From the NCBI GenBank assembly GCA_019423745.1, contig JAHZAV010000009.1:23422-87421 (forward strand): DNA of 64,000 bases. The letters run 5' to 3'. The DNA is from Lachnospiraceae bacterium. Lineage in GTDB: Bacteria; Bacillota; Clostridia; Lachnospirales; Lachnospiraceae. The notes beneath the pieces were generated by a model, which saw only the letters and a list, made by a program, of their open reading frames with translations, had not been told where the DNA came from and searched no databases. The translations under genes were made by a program, and so were the position numbers. The number at the start of each line of letters is the position of its first letter. Position 1 is the stretch's first letter. Of this stretch, positions 1-8,818 are shown one piece after another.

Positions 1-275
1 AGATTCCGGATATCATACTGGTTGTGAAGTGCCATAACAACAAATTTTGTTTTTTCATGATTGGGCGGAAGGATTTTTTTTAGTTCTCTTATCGAATTAA
101 ATACTGTATAATTGGGATCATAGGTACAATTTCTTAAAAATCCCACCTCCACCAAATCTGTTTTGGCCTCAACCAGCCTGTCTATAATACTTCTTATCGT
201 CTTTTCCTGAAAGTTCCATTCATTGATATATCCACCATCTCTTAATGTACAGTCCAGCAGTCTAATCGCTTCCAT
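1..275 (-). CDS. HMGL-like aldolase family protein, N-terminal part (runs off window)
   Basis: Reading the minus strand from an ATG at 275 gives 91 residues still open at base 1. The start carries the signature LLDCTLRDGGY (residues 6-16) of the pyruvate-carboxyltransferase/HMG-CoA-lyase TIM-barrel family, in which the Asp and Arg of TLRDG bind the metal and enol intermediate. EVGFLRNC follows at about residue 46. The ATG lies 14 bp inside the end of the sugar transferase gene and is preceded by GGAG, so it is the last visible gene of the polysaccharide operon. Family members in capsule or O-antigen clusters are often called 4-hydroxy-2-oxovalerate aldolase-like. A role in making an unusual sugar or acyl modification is inference from position. 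Confidence 0.8.
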   Translation of the reverse strand, partial: MEAIRLLDCTLRDGGYINEWNFQEKTIRSIIDRLVEAKTDLVEVGFLRNCTYDPNYTVFNSIRELKKILPPNHEKTKFVVMALHNQYDIRN

Positions 276-1632
276 ATTGGTCTCCTTTCTCCTCTACCCC
301 TTCGGTATTTTCTTTCTGAAACAGAATCCGGACTGTCAGAAACAAAAGCCTTATATCCATCCTAAGAGAATATTGATAAATATAAATCAGATCATACTTG
401 ATTTTATCTTCCGGTCCTGTATTATATTTCCCGTAAATCTGTGCGTATCCGGTAAGACCTCCCCGCACTTTCAGTCTTTCCTTAAATTCCGGGATAATCT
501 TGGCATACTCATCAATAAACTCCCGTCGTTCCGGTCTGGGACCTACCATAGACATCTCACCTCTAAGAACATTAACAATCTGAGGCAGCTCATCAAAATG
601 GAGATTCCGGATAATCTTTCCCATCTTTGTAATCCGGCTGTCGTTTTTTCCTGCAAGTCTGGGTCCATCTTTTTCCGCATCCACCTGCATACTTCTGAAT
701 TTCAGCATATCAAATTCCCTGCCGCCCTTTGTCACCCTTTTCTGCCTGTAAAATACAGGTCCCCCATCTTCCAGCTTAATTCCAAGGGCAATCAGCAACA
801 TAACAGGAAGTGCCGGAATAAGGAGCAGAACTGCAAAGATAAGATCCTCTGCTCTCTTTATGACCTCCTGCTCTCTGGTAAGCATACTCTCACCGTATCG
901 GAAGAGCACTTTATCGTAAAGACGCAGGATCGTAGTATTCTGAATATAAATATCAGATACCTTTGGAATGCTGTAGCACTCCTTGTCTATACTCACACAA
1001 GCTTTTATAAGATCATTTCTGATCTGGTATGGAAGATCTCCCAAAAAAACTGCCTCGCACTCCTCCATAAGTTCCAAAGCTTTTTCAATCCCCTCCTTAA
1101 AGTACATCGCTTTTGTTATTTGAAAATATCCGTTGATTCGATTATTGTCCAATAACGTCTCCGGCATTCTTTCTCTGTCCCCATATACAAAGAGCGCTTT
1201 TTTACAGGACTGCCCATTCAGATAGATCTGGAAGAAAAGTACTGCCCACACAATACCTGATGTTGCCTCCAATAAAGCCAGTGCTGAAAAATACAGCAAC
1301 ATTTTCTCAAAAGAAAGAGGACTCACCGTATACATTAACAGCGCAAAAAACAGATTCGCACACAAGGCACCAAAAAACTGCCCGTATACCAGATCTAATA
1401 TCCTCCTTTGCTCAATGTTATCTGCCTCCAGCATCAGGTACGATATCTCCAACATTGTCATGTACAAAAGAGTGACTGGAAGATATCGCTCTTTCCAGAT
1501 CTCTTTCATTACTTCTGACGATACCAGAAAATACAGGAGCAAACGTATTCCCTGGGTCAATATTTTCCATACTTTAAATGTAGTGTGTCCGTTCCTCATT
1601 GTCTTATACCTGCGGTTTTTCTTTTCTCTCAC
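262..1632 (-). CDS. polyprenyl-phosphate sugar-1-phosphate transferase (WbaP/WcaJ type)
   Basis: A 456-residue membrane enzyme expected to transfer a sugar phosphate to undecaprenyl phosphate and start assembly of a surface polysaccharide at the inner membrane face. The N-terminal half has several hydrophobic segments and a middle nucleotide-binding-like region. The C-terminal third is the bacterial sugar transferase domain: VFYRQKRVTKGGREFDMLKF, the FRSM motif, DELPQIVNVLRGEMSMVGPR and GLTGYAQ. The start is a GTG overlapping the stop of the HAD gene; an ATG at 1599 is a possible alternative. Length and architecture match the WbaP/WcaJ-type polyisoprenyl-phosphate hexose-1-phosphate transferases. 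The sugar specificity cannot be read. Confidence 0.9.
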   Translation of the reverse strand: MREKKNRRYKTMRNGHTTFKVWKILTQGIRLLLYFLVSSEVMKEIWKERYLPVTLLYMTMLEISYLMLEADNIEQRRILDLVYGQFFGALCANLFFALLMYTVSPLSFEKMLLYFSALALLEATSGIVWAVLFFQIYLNGQSCKKALFVYGDRERMPETLLDNNRINGYFQITKAMYFKEGIEKALELMEECEAVFLGDLPYQIRNDLIKACVSIDKECYSIPKVSDIYIQNTTILRLYDKVLFRYGESMLTREQEVIKRAEDLIFAVLLLIPALPVMLLIALGIKLEDGGPVFYRQKRVTKGGREFDMLKFRSMQVDAEKDGPRLAGKNDSRITKMGKIIRNLHFDELPQIVNVLRGEMSMVGPRPERREFIDEYAKIIPEFKERLKVRGGLTGYAQIYGKYNTGPEDKIKYDLIYIYQYSLRMDIRLLFLTVRILFQKENTEGVEEKGDQYGSD

Positions 1633-3656
1633 TAAGCATTTTCACTCGTGTCCCATTCAAACAAACATTCCAGACTTTTTCTGACTTTTTTATCCTGCAA
1701 AAAAAGCAACAGCGGCGCATAGGCGTCTCTCCCTTCTATTCTTCCCGTCTGTCCCGTTAAAAATGCAGGAAAGTATTTGCTGTAATCTTCCACAAAATCC
1801 AGTATCCCTTTCTGAATACGGAGGATCTGTTCCCTATGTGCTTCCTTTTTGCCATAGCGAAAGTATGGGGTTCCCTTTTCATCTAACCCAAATCCTTTCA
1901 GTGTAGGTGTGACTGAAGTAAAAAGTAACTCCACATAAAGATTATGTTTCTGATTAAGGTCATGAAACTTCCATAAATCTCTGTTTTTCACTTGTGAAAA
2001 TACATAGCTTGCTATGATTTTTCCAAACAAAAAACTCTCTGCTGTGTCCGGTCTTATGTTATGACAGGTATTGGTGCCAGCAAGAAGGCCATACACCGTG
2101 CAGGGAAGTCTAAACTCTTCCTGCAAAAGATAAGATATTCCCATCGCCCCACTTCCTGCCCAGCCAACATCTACCACCACAATCCTTTTCTGCCTCTTTG
2201 CAAGATCTGTAAGATAGATACGGGCTGCTTCCTTTTCTTCATGGTAAGAACATTCCACCTTTTCCCACTGATTTAAAAGAAACTCCTTACATTTTACGGC
2301 AAGAGAATTACTCAATACTGTATCCCCACGACAATTCAATATTTCACATGCTTCTGAAAGCAAATGCTCCAGTTCCATCCCCTTAAAAATATCCTTCATG
2401 GAATAGCCTTGTCCCATTTTTTGAAAAAGAAATCTTTCAAAAAAGTCCTCCTTCCATACACTGCTAAGAAGTCTGGCAGCTGCTCCCCGTGACCAAAGGA
2501 CATAGAAAGTCTTCTCATCTGGATACAGACGCTCATATATCTTTTTCAAGATTTCTCCATCACGGGCCAGAAACCAGACTCCGTCAATTTTGTTTTCCTT
2601 TACAAAAGCATGGATAAACTGACAGTACCCAAGAGCCAGAATCCCTCCGTATATATATCCATACTCATAGAAAGGGGAATAGGTACAATTACCGGAATGA
2701 AGCCGTATATTAACCAACCCACGATACATACTTCCTGTCATAACAGACATATCCCGCGGGCGGTATCTACGCCCCTGTTCCTGAACATTGGGATACCAGA
2801 ACGTATCCCATCCTGCTCTTTTTGCCATATCAATGTCGCTATGTCTGTTATCGCCAATATGAAGGAATCGCAAAGAAGATCTATCCTCCATTTCTTCCAT
2901 CTTCCTTCGCACTATCTCATATAATGTTCCATCTGCTTTCGTTCCTCCATATTCTGCTGAGACAAAACAGACATCTACCATCCCAAATCCTTGCTGCACA
3001 AGCAGATTCAGCAAAAATTTCTGATCCAAGTACATGTCACTGATAACAATTACCTTTTTTCCAGCTTCTTTTATTTTCTCTGGAAGTCCAACAAAATACG
3101 GATTTGCAAAACAATATTTCTGCTCTACTTCCTTTTCTATTAATATCCCCTCTTTTGCCGGAATCCCCGTCATATTTTCCAGTTCATACCAAATTTCCCC
3201 AAGTGTCACTTCTGCGCCGTTTTTCTTTTTGTATCTGGCTTTTTGTTCTGCTTCTATTCGAAACAGCCGAAAATCAGGACAGGAAAAATACATTCCTATC
3301 AGATAAAAAAGATCTGTGGGATCTGAAAAGGGCCGGACAATAAGCGTATCAAACACATCGAAAGAAACCACATCAGATGCTGCAATCTTTTTTTCCAATT
3401 CCTGTTTTGCTATTCTTCCCGGATGGGCTGATTCCTGAAGTTTCAGTTTCTTTTTCTCATACATTCTTCCGGAAAATCTGCCGTTCTCTCCTGCCAGCAG
3501 ATAATAACGTATATTCCAAAAAAGAAGGGCACACCAGCACAGAAGCCGTCCCTTCTTTCCACCATAGTTTTTTCTCATTTCACGGTACTGCTCCCCAATA
3601 TTGGGAACCCTGTTTACCAACAACTGATAAAGCCCTAATCTTACTGTCCGTTTCAT
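1632..3656 (-). CDS. HAD-superfamily domain fused to an FLARDG-type domain, polysaccharide cluster
   Basis: A 674-residue two-part protein. After a short basic N-terminus, a HAD fold appears with motif I FDVFDT (about 99-104), VIVISDMY (about 203-210) and LHIGDN-SDID (about 265-275), so phosphatase or phosphotransferase chemistry is likely. The second half has FLARDG (362-367), an SR pair (about 389-390) and DVGWAGS (496-502). The same FLARDG-SR-GWxGS layout occurs in the protein at 5235-6521, so the two share a domain. The ATG overlaps the upstream ABC ATPase stop as ATGA, which implies translational coupling. The function of the second domain is unknown to me; position suggests trimming or modifying the exported polymer or its lipid carrier. 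Confidence 0.8.
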   Translation of the reverse strand: MKRTVRLGLYQLLVNRVPNIGEQYREMRKNYGGKKGRLLCWCALLFWNIRYYLLAGENGRFSGRMYEKKKLKLQESAHPGRIAKQELEKKIAASDVVSFDVFDTLIVRPFSDPTDLFYLIGMYFSCPDFRLFRIEAEQKARYKKKNGAEVTLGEIWYELENMTGIPAKEGILIEKEVEQKYCFANPYFVGLPEKIKEAGKKVIVISDMYLDQKFLLNLLVQQGFGMVDVCFVSAEYGGTKADGTLYEIVRRKMEEMEDRSSLRFLHIGDNRHSDIDMAKRAGWDTFWYPNVQEQGRRYRPRDMSVMTGSMYRGLVNIRLHSGNCTYSPFYEYGYIYGGILALGYCQFIHAFVKENKIDGVWFLARDGEILKKIYERLYPDEKTFYVLWSRGAAARLLSSVWKEDFFERFLFQKMGQGYSMKDIFKGMELEHLLSEACEILNCRGDTVLSNSLAVKCKEFLLNQWEKVECSYHEEKEAARIYLTDLAKRQKRIVVVDVGWAGSGAMGISYLLQEEFRLPCTVYGLLAGTNTCHNIRPDTAESFLFGKIIASYVFSQVKNRDLWKFHDLNQKHNLYVELLFTSVTPTLKGFGLDEKGTPYFRYGKKEAHREQILRIQKGILDFVEDYSKYFPAFLTGQTGRIEGRDAYAPLLLFLQDKKVRKSLECLFEWDTSENA

Positions 3657-4432
3657 ACTTTTTTCCCCTTTCCATACTCGATGTAAGCACAGCAGACTTC
3701 TTTGGGATCTCCCATCATTTTTTGCACCCCCTTCTCAATCCAAACTGCCCGGCTGCAATTTTTCAAAATAGTATCTGTAGAGTGAGAGACAATCAATACG
3801 GTAGCTCCGCCATGTATCATCTCTTCCATTCGTTTCCTGCTTTTTTCTTTAAAAAACATATCCCCTACACTTAACACTTCATCTAAAATCAAAATCCCAG
3901 GTGTTTCCCTTACTGTGGCTATGGCAAATCCCAGGCGGGATATCATACCTGAAGAAAAGTTTTTAATTTTCTGTTCCATAAATCCTTCTAATTCTGCAAA
4001 CTCCACAATCTTTTTATATTTTCTCCGAATAAACTCCTTACTGTATCCCAGGATTGCTCCATTAAGATATACGTTTTCTCTGGCTGTCAATTCCCGGTCA
4101 AATCCTGTTCCCAGTGTAAGAAGTTGAATCTGTCCCTGATCTGCCTGCACATTCCCTTTTGTAGGTATCATAGCCCCTGAAATAATCTTCAAAAGGGTAC
4201 TCTTGCCTGATCCGTTGGTCCCAATAATCCCCATAACTTCTCCTTCATATACATCAAAACTAATGTGATCCAATGCTTTCAGGGTTCGAAAGCGTCTCTT
4301 ACCAGATACCAGCTGCACAGCGTATTCCTTCAGGCTGGAAACACTTTCCTGGGGTACTTTAAAATACATACTGACGTCCCGGACAGAAATTGCTGGATAA
4401 TGCGCTGTTTTACATTCTCTTTGCTCTCCCAT
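3653..4432 (-). CDS. ABC transporter ATP-binding protein, polysaccharide/teichoic acid export (Wzt/TagH type)
   Basis: A 259-residue ATPase that would power export of the finished glycan with the permease just upstream. Walker A is GTNGSGKST (about residues 75-83), the signature is FSSGMISRLGFAIA, and Walker B is GILILDEVLSVGD, followed by the H-loop SHST. The N-terminal stretch before Walker A (SMYFKVPQESVSSLKEY) is the amphipathic gate-helix type seen in Wzt and TagH. The carbohydrate-binding C-terminal domain of long Wzt proteins is absent, so export probably does not depend on a capping signal read by this subunit. It lies 47 bp after the permease gene and overlaps the HAD gene by 4 bp. 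Confidence 0.92.
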   Translation of the reverse strand: MGEQRECKTAHYPAISVRDVSMYFKVPQESVSSLKEYAVQLVSGKRRFRTLKALDHISFDVYEGEVMGIIGTNGSGKSTLLKIISGAMIPTKGNVQADQGQIQLLTLGTGFDRELTARENVYLNGAILGYSKEFIRRKYKKIVEFAELEGFMEQKIKNFSSGMISRLGFAIATVRETPGILILDEVLSVGDMFFKEKSRKRMEEMIHGGATVLIVSHSTDTILKNCSRAVWIEKGVQKMMGDPKEVCCAYIEYGKGKKV

Positions 4433-4479
4433 TTTTTCTTCCTCCTTCCCCAGTATATTTTCATTCTTTTGAGATACCG

Positions 4480-5238
4480 TTAAAGTTTCTGTATAATTTT
4501 ATTTTGGCTTTTCTGAAATATTATTTTCCCTCCCCCATACATAGCAAGACCCCATACACATATTCTTATCATAACAATGGGGGCAGGCAATATTCCATAA
4601 AGGATACAGTCTCTGGCAGCTGCGATAAAATTATAAATGGGATTCTGCCAGATCAACCTCTGCATAGTTTCCGGCAACAGTTCCAGGGGATAAAAAAGAG
4701 CAGAAAGATACATCCAGAGAGTTAGAAAAACCGTATACAAATGCCGTACATCCCCAAAAAACACATAAAGTACTGACAATAAATAACCCATGCCCAGGGA
4801 AAACAGAAAGACAAAAAAGACAATTACAGGAAAGAAACATACTGCCACTGACAGATGGATTTTAAAAACGAAAAGAATGATTCCATAGGCAATAAGAGAA
4901 TAAAGGAAATTGACAAAAGCAGTATATACTCTTGAAAAAGGAAACACCTCTCTTGAAAATTTCACCTGCAGGATCAAAGTCTGATTATCAGCAAGAGCTG
5001 TCATGGCTGTATTCGTTGCAGTCGTAAAGAAATTCCATATAATAAACCCTGTGAGATAATAGACTGGATAATTTTCAATTGACTTTCGAAACATAGAAGA
5101 AAACACCAGGGATAGCACCGCCATGGAAAGCAGCGGACTTAAAACACTCCAAAGAATCCCCAGTTTGGATCTGCTGTATTTTCTTTTTAATTCCCTGGAT
5201 ACCAATTCCTGTATGACAAAATAAGATTGGGTTCTCAT
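4480..5238 (-). CDS. ABC-2 type permease for polysaccharide export (Wzm/TagG type)
   Basis: A 252-residue integral membrane protein with about six hydrophobic segments. The N-terminal REL-KRKYSRSKLGILWSVL stretch is the conserved cytoplasmic entry of Wzm/TagG permeases, and LSALFYPLELLPETMQ before NP is typical of the C-terminal half. It pairs with the ATPase at 3653-4432 to make the exporter. The start overlaps the stop of the preceding gene by 4 bp (ATG at 5238, stop at 5235), so the gene order GT, GT, FLARDG protein, permease, ATPase is one transcription unit. The substrate is unknown. Confidence 0.9.
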   Translation of the reverse strand: MRTQSYFVIQELVSRELKRKYSRSKLGILWSVLSPLLSMAVLSLVFSSMFRKSIENYPVYYLTGFIIWNFFTTATNTAMTALADNQTLILQVKFSREVFPFSRVYTAFVNFLYSLIAYGIILFVFKIHLSVAVCFFPVIVFFVFLFSLGMGYLLSVLYVFFGDVRHLYTVFLTLWMYLSALFYPLELLPETMQRLIWQNPIYNFIAAARDCILYGILPAPIVMIRICVWGLAMYGGGKIIFQKSQNKIIQKL

Positions 5239-6521
5239 TTTTTCCGCTTCTCCATAATCTGTTTCTTTATATTAAGGATGTACTTATAAATCCGATTCTG
5301 CCACAGATGCCACCTTACCTGCTTTCCTCCAAGTACAATACTTCCCTCCATCCAGGCGCTTTCTTTGACTGGTTCTTTTCGTATTCCTGTCATAGCTGCT
5401 CCCCTTAATATAATTTGGTTATTCCTTATCTCTTCCTCTGTCAGAGGTGCAGCTACTTTTCGACTCTCGCCCCTGACATCATCATTAAACCAAAGATTTC
5501 CAAAAGCCTGTGCCTGTTCCTGACTTGGTCTGCTCATCAACATAGCCATATTTCGCTGTACATCATCCGGGCAGGGAAGAAGCCACTCATGGAGACGGAT
5601 AGGGAGCTGACCCGCCTCCTTTTTTGCTTCCTTTTCTACGGCATCTGTAATCATCTCTAAAGCCTCTCTATTTTCCACTTCTCCTTTTTCTTTCACTGGC
5701 TCATATCCAAACGCATTTTTCCGATATGCTAATGTCATGTGCTCCGCTTCACTGAACATACATTCAAACAGACTGTTGGAAAAATTCACCTTTCTCTTTA
5801 TCTTTCCAAAAGGCTCGAAATAATATGCATGATAATTCTCCTTTTTCTCCCCTTCCGGAATATGATAAAGTCCAAAATAGTATCCTGTCAGCCGCCCTCT
5901 ATAGCCCGCAGATTCCAAAAGAAGCCGCAGACTCATCTGCATACTTCCTGTCCACCCGCTGTCTGCCACTGCCCACCGTACCGCATCCATCAGTCCTTCC
6001 ATTTTTAGGTATCCAATTGCCGCATCATAGGCCTCCCTGGCATGGACGTTTACATACTCCCAAAATCGGTCCATATCCAGAAGTTCTCTTTTCAACTTTT
6101 GTATTTCCCCATAAGACAAAACTCTGTCCATTTCCTCATATTTTCCCAAAAGCTTGGCAATTTCCCTTATCTCTTCATCTGTGAGTGCTCCTCGTCTTAA
6201 TACCTTTTCAAGTGTGACATCAATCCCTCCCAGACAGATCTGTTCCACAGATTCTTTTCCCATAAGATGAAAGGCCGGAATCCGAAAAGCATATCTGGAA
6301 CACCGAAGATATCTACACTCAATCTCAGGTTTCCGTCCCTGGCATAAAATTTGTGCTGCCCGATACATAGGGTAACCATCTCTTGCCAGAAAATAAATCC
6401 GCCGGATATTATGTTCTCCGGCGGATTTTAAAACCCATTTTACAAATTCCACAAATGCCGGGGCCAGTATGGCTTCAGAATCCCGGCTGATGATCTCGGC
6501 ATGGGTATAGGAAGTTCTCAC
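5235..6521 (-). CDS. FLARDG-domain protein of the polysaccharide cluster
   Basis: A 428-residue protein with a GTG start at 6521 behind the strong site AAAGGAG. It shows FLARDG at 44-49, RCSRYAFRIP at about 73-82 and ADSGWTGS at 185-192, the same three landmarks as in the second half of the HAD fusion at 1632-3656. No signal peptide or transmembrane segment is evident, so it should act in the cytoplasm. It lies between the GT2 gene (47-bp overlap) and the permease gene (4-bp overlap). I recognise the layout only as a domain found in polysaccharide loci; enzymatic activity is not established from sequence. The conserved Arg-Asp and Trp-x-Gly-Ser motifs suggest an enzyme rather than a structural protein. 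Confidence 0.75.
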   Translation of the reverse strand: MRTSYTHAEIISRDSEAILAPAFVEFVKWVLKSAGEHNIRRIYFLARDGYPMYRAAQILCQGRKPEIECRYLRCSRYAFRIPAFHLMGKESVEQICLGGIDVTLEKVLRRGALTDEEIREIAKLLGKYEEMDRVLSYGEIQKLKRELLDMDRFWEYVNVHAREAYDAAIGYLKMEGLMDAVRWAVADSGWTGSMQMSLRLLLESAGYRGRLTGYYFGLYHIPEGEKKENYHAYYFEPFGKIKRKVNFSNSLFECMFSEAEHMTLAYRKNAFGYEPVKEKGEVENREALEMITDAVEKEAKKEAGQLPIRLHEWLLPCPDDVQRNMAMLMSRPSQEQAQAFGNLWFNDDVRGESRKVAAPLTEEEIRNNQIILRGAAMTGIRKEPVKESAWMEGSIVLGGKQVRWHLWQNRIYKYILNIKKQIMEKRKK

Positions 6522-7362
6522 CGTTCTGTCTCCTTTCCTGAGATACCGCCTGTCCTTTTGCCTTCCAGCGTTTCAGTTCCCAGTATATGATACCTGGCAT
6601 CATCCACACAATCAGCGGCTTATAGCGGTATATCCATGTTTTTGCTCCGGTAAGTCCAAGTGCTGCAAATCCAAGACGCCGCAGTCGAATCTCATCCATA
6701 CGGTACCGCAGCGTACGCTTCTTATAGCTCTTTTTGTCTTCCCGATAGCAAAATAAATTCTTCTGAAGATTATACCCACGACAGCCGAAAATATGCAGAC
6801 GCATAAAAAGTTCATAATCCTCGCATCGTTTTGTGTTCTCTGACACATGATAATATCCATGTTTTTCAAATACACTTTTCCGAAACATAACGGAGGGATG
6901 AATATAAGGCGAGGAGGCAAGGTAATTTTCTTTTTCTGGGATTATCGGCATTTCTCTTGTTCCCCATTCCCCTTCCTCTCCAATAAGGAAGGCATTACAC
7001 CCTACAAACTCATACTGTTTATGTGTATCCAGAAAGTGGATTTGCTCTTTCAGTCGATCCGGCAAAGAAATATCATCTCCGTCCATTCTGGCAATATAAT
7101 GCCCCCTGGCTTCCTGTATACACTGATTTAGTCCATAAGCAATTCCCCGGTTCTCTTTTCCTTCCAGATAACGGATCCTTGAATCCAACATTACAAGATT
7201 TTGAATCTGTTTTCTCCATTTGCTTTCTGAACCATCATTATAAATCAGAAGTTCCCAGTCTGTTTCGGTCTGCTCCAAAATGGATCTGACTGCTGCCTCC
7301 AAATGGGAAAACGGCTCCGGATTGTATACACTCATAATTACACTGACTTTCTTTGCACTCAT
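6475..7362 (-). CDS. glycosyltransferase family 2
   Basis: A 295-residue GT-A fold transferase. The N-terminus VSVIMSVYNPEP and IYNDGS are the nucleotide-sugar binding strands, and ARMDGDDISLPDRL carries the DxD-type metal site (DGDD, about residues 95-98). HPSVMFRKSVF and the ED of CEDYELFMRL follow, as in GT2 enzymes that build capsule or wall polysaccharides. The ATG at 7362 has GGAAGCGGAG upstream. The first 125 bp overlap the end of the GT4 gene in another frame, more than normal coupling needs, and the last 47 bp overlap the next gene. Donor and acceptor cannot be predicted. Confidence 0.9.
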   Translation of the reverse strand: MSAKKVSVIMSVYNPEPFSHLEAAVRSILEQTETDWELLIYNDGSESKWRKQIQNLVMLDSRIRYLEGKENRGIAYGLNQCIQEARGHYIARMDGDDISLPDRLKEQIHFLDTHKQYEFVGCNAFLIGEEGEWGTREMPIIPEKENYLASSPYIHPSVMFRKSVFEKHGYYHVSENTKRCEDYELFMRLHIFGCRGYNLQKNLFCYREDKKSYKKRTLRYRMDEIRLRRLGFAALGLTGAKTWIYRYKPLIVWMMPGIIYWELKRWKAKGQAVSQERRQNGENFLYPCRDHQPGF

Positions 7363-8521
7363 TTTCTCCGCTTCCTTTCACTATACTTTGAAAAATGTTT
7401 TCCATTTTTGATTTTGACTGTTCTTTTCCAAATGCACGTGCCATCTTTACCGCCTCCTTTTTCATGGCACCTGTATTTTTTTTCCATACATTCTGTATAG
7501 CTTCTTTAAATCCTTCTGTCTTTCTTCCATCACAAAGGAATCCATTTTTTCCATGCCTGATATACTCTTTTGTTCCTCGGTTTTCAGCTGCTGCTACCGG
7601 AACAGCACAGGCCATCGCTTCCAGGGCAGCCATTCCCAATCCTTCCCTCTTAGACGGAAACAGGAAAAGATCCACTCCCTGTAACAGAAATGGCAAATCC
7701 TGCCGAAATCCAACAAAGGACACCATATGCTCCAAGCCTTTTCTTTTTACTTCCTTTTCCAGTCTTGTGCGGTATGGCCCATCTCCACATATTACATATT
7801 TCATATTGGGAAAGTCCTTGTCTTTTTTCCACTGAGCCAAAAGCTTTAATATGATTCTATGGTTTTTATCTTTATCAAGGAGGGCTGCTGTCATTAGACA
7901 CAGCTCCCCTTTCTTCACCTCAAGAACCTCTCTTGCCGCTTCTCTTTGTTCTTGCCTTATGCAATATTTTTCTAAATCCACACCTACACCTGGTATAGCA
8001 AAAAGTTTTCCTCCCTTTTTTAAGTGAAATTTCTCTGCATTTAACTTATCTTCCTGATTAATTGTTATCAAAGTATCTGTATATCTTGCCAGGAATCTTT
8101 CCACCGGATAATAAAGTATCCAGTTTTTCAACGGTGCACCTTTATAAAAATGAAAACCATGAGCTGTATATATTACGTGTACTTTTCTTTTTGCCAGGAG
8201 GACTGCCAGTCGCCCCAATACCCCTCCCATGGGATTGTGACAGTGTACAAAATCAATGTTCTCCTCTCTGATAATTTCAATTATTTTTTTCAAAGCCTGT
8301 ACATTTTTCCAAACTCGATACGGAGATTTTTCTATTGTAAGAGGATGACATGTGATTTCATTTTTTTTCAAAAAAGTTTCTTCAAATTCGTAAGTTTTTT
8401 TCTGGAAATTTGATGCATAGTGAATCTTTGCTCCTCTTTCTGTCCATAATTCCACTGCATTTTTCTCAAACTGATACAAAAATCCGCTGACAGTCGTTAC
8501 AATCAGAACCTTGTAGCCCAT
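7238..8521 (-). CDS. glycosyltransferase family 4
   Basis: A 427-residue GT-B fold retaining transferase and first gene of the cluster. An N-terminal GT4 acceptor domain with HCHNPMGGVLGRLAV is followed by the Glyco_transf_1 domain. That domain shows CGDGPYRTRLE, VSFVGFRQDLP and the E-x7-E type motif in SKREGLGMAALEAMA. Family proteins normally end close to the final helix (here GKEQSKSKMENIFQSIV). The remaining 40 or so residues are the out-of-frame translation of the GT2 start and look unlike protein, so the reading frame may have lost its original stop through an indel. Upstream (8522-8726) no gene is visible, so the operon promoter probably lies there. Confidence 0.88.
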   Translation of the reverse strand: MGYKVLIVTTVSGFLYQFEKNAVELWTERGAKIHYASNFQKKTYEFEETFLKKNEITCHPLTIEKSPYRVWKNVQALKKIIEIIREENIDFVHCHNPMGGVLGRLAVLLAKRKVHVIYTAHGFHFYKGAPLKNWILYYPVERFLARYTDTLITINQEDKLNAEKFHLKKGGKLFAIPGVGVDLEKYCIRQEQREAAREVLEVKKGELCLMTAALLDKDKNHRIILKLLAQWKKDKDFPNMKYVICGDGPYRTRLEKEVKRKGLEHMVSFVGFRQDLPFLLQGVDLFLFPSKREGLGMAALEAMACAVPVAAAENRGTKEYIRHGKNGFLCDGRKTEGFKEAIQNVWKKNTGAMKKEAVKMARAFGKEQSKSKMENIFQSIVKGSGENECKESQCNYECIQSGAVFPFGGSSQIHFGADRNRLGTSDL

Positions 8522-8726
8522 TTTTCTTCACTCCCTGCTTCCTTTGGCAGACTGGCCCTGCCCCTTTTTATATTTCTTTTTTCTTCCGATCTCAGTCTAT
8601 CATTTGTCTGCTTCTATTTCCTTATGGTTTTACTGGAAAAGGATACGGATTCTGGCAGAAAAGGGGTGTCTCATTCTGCCTGAAAAAATTAAAATTTCCA
8701 AAAGCCTATTGTATATTTCCGGCAAT

Positions 8727-8753
8727 AAAAAACAGCCAGCTATTTCTGGCTGA
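8727..8753 (-). terminator. Rho-independent terminator of the cell wall hydrolase gene
   Basis: On the minus strand a hairpin with arms CAGCCA and TGGCTG (8-nt loop) is followed by a run of six T. It sits about 65 bp after the stop at 8819. The rest of 8522-8818 has no open frame with coding character and should hold the promoter of the polysaccharide operon. Confidence 0.8.
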
Positions 8754-8818
8754 CTGTCTGTATATTCTCTTTCATTTGCTTTTTGTTCGTATGCCATCAA
8801 AACCGATAAAATCCGTAA

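Noticed and set aside
223..1155. 310-codon plus-strand frame opposite the sugar transferase
   Set aside because: The minus-strand frame has clear sugar transferase motifs and operon overlaps; the plus frame has no start signal or motif.
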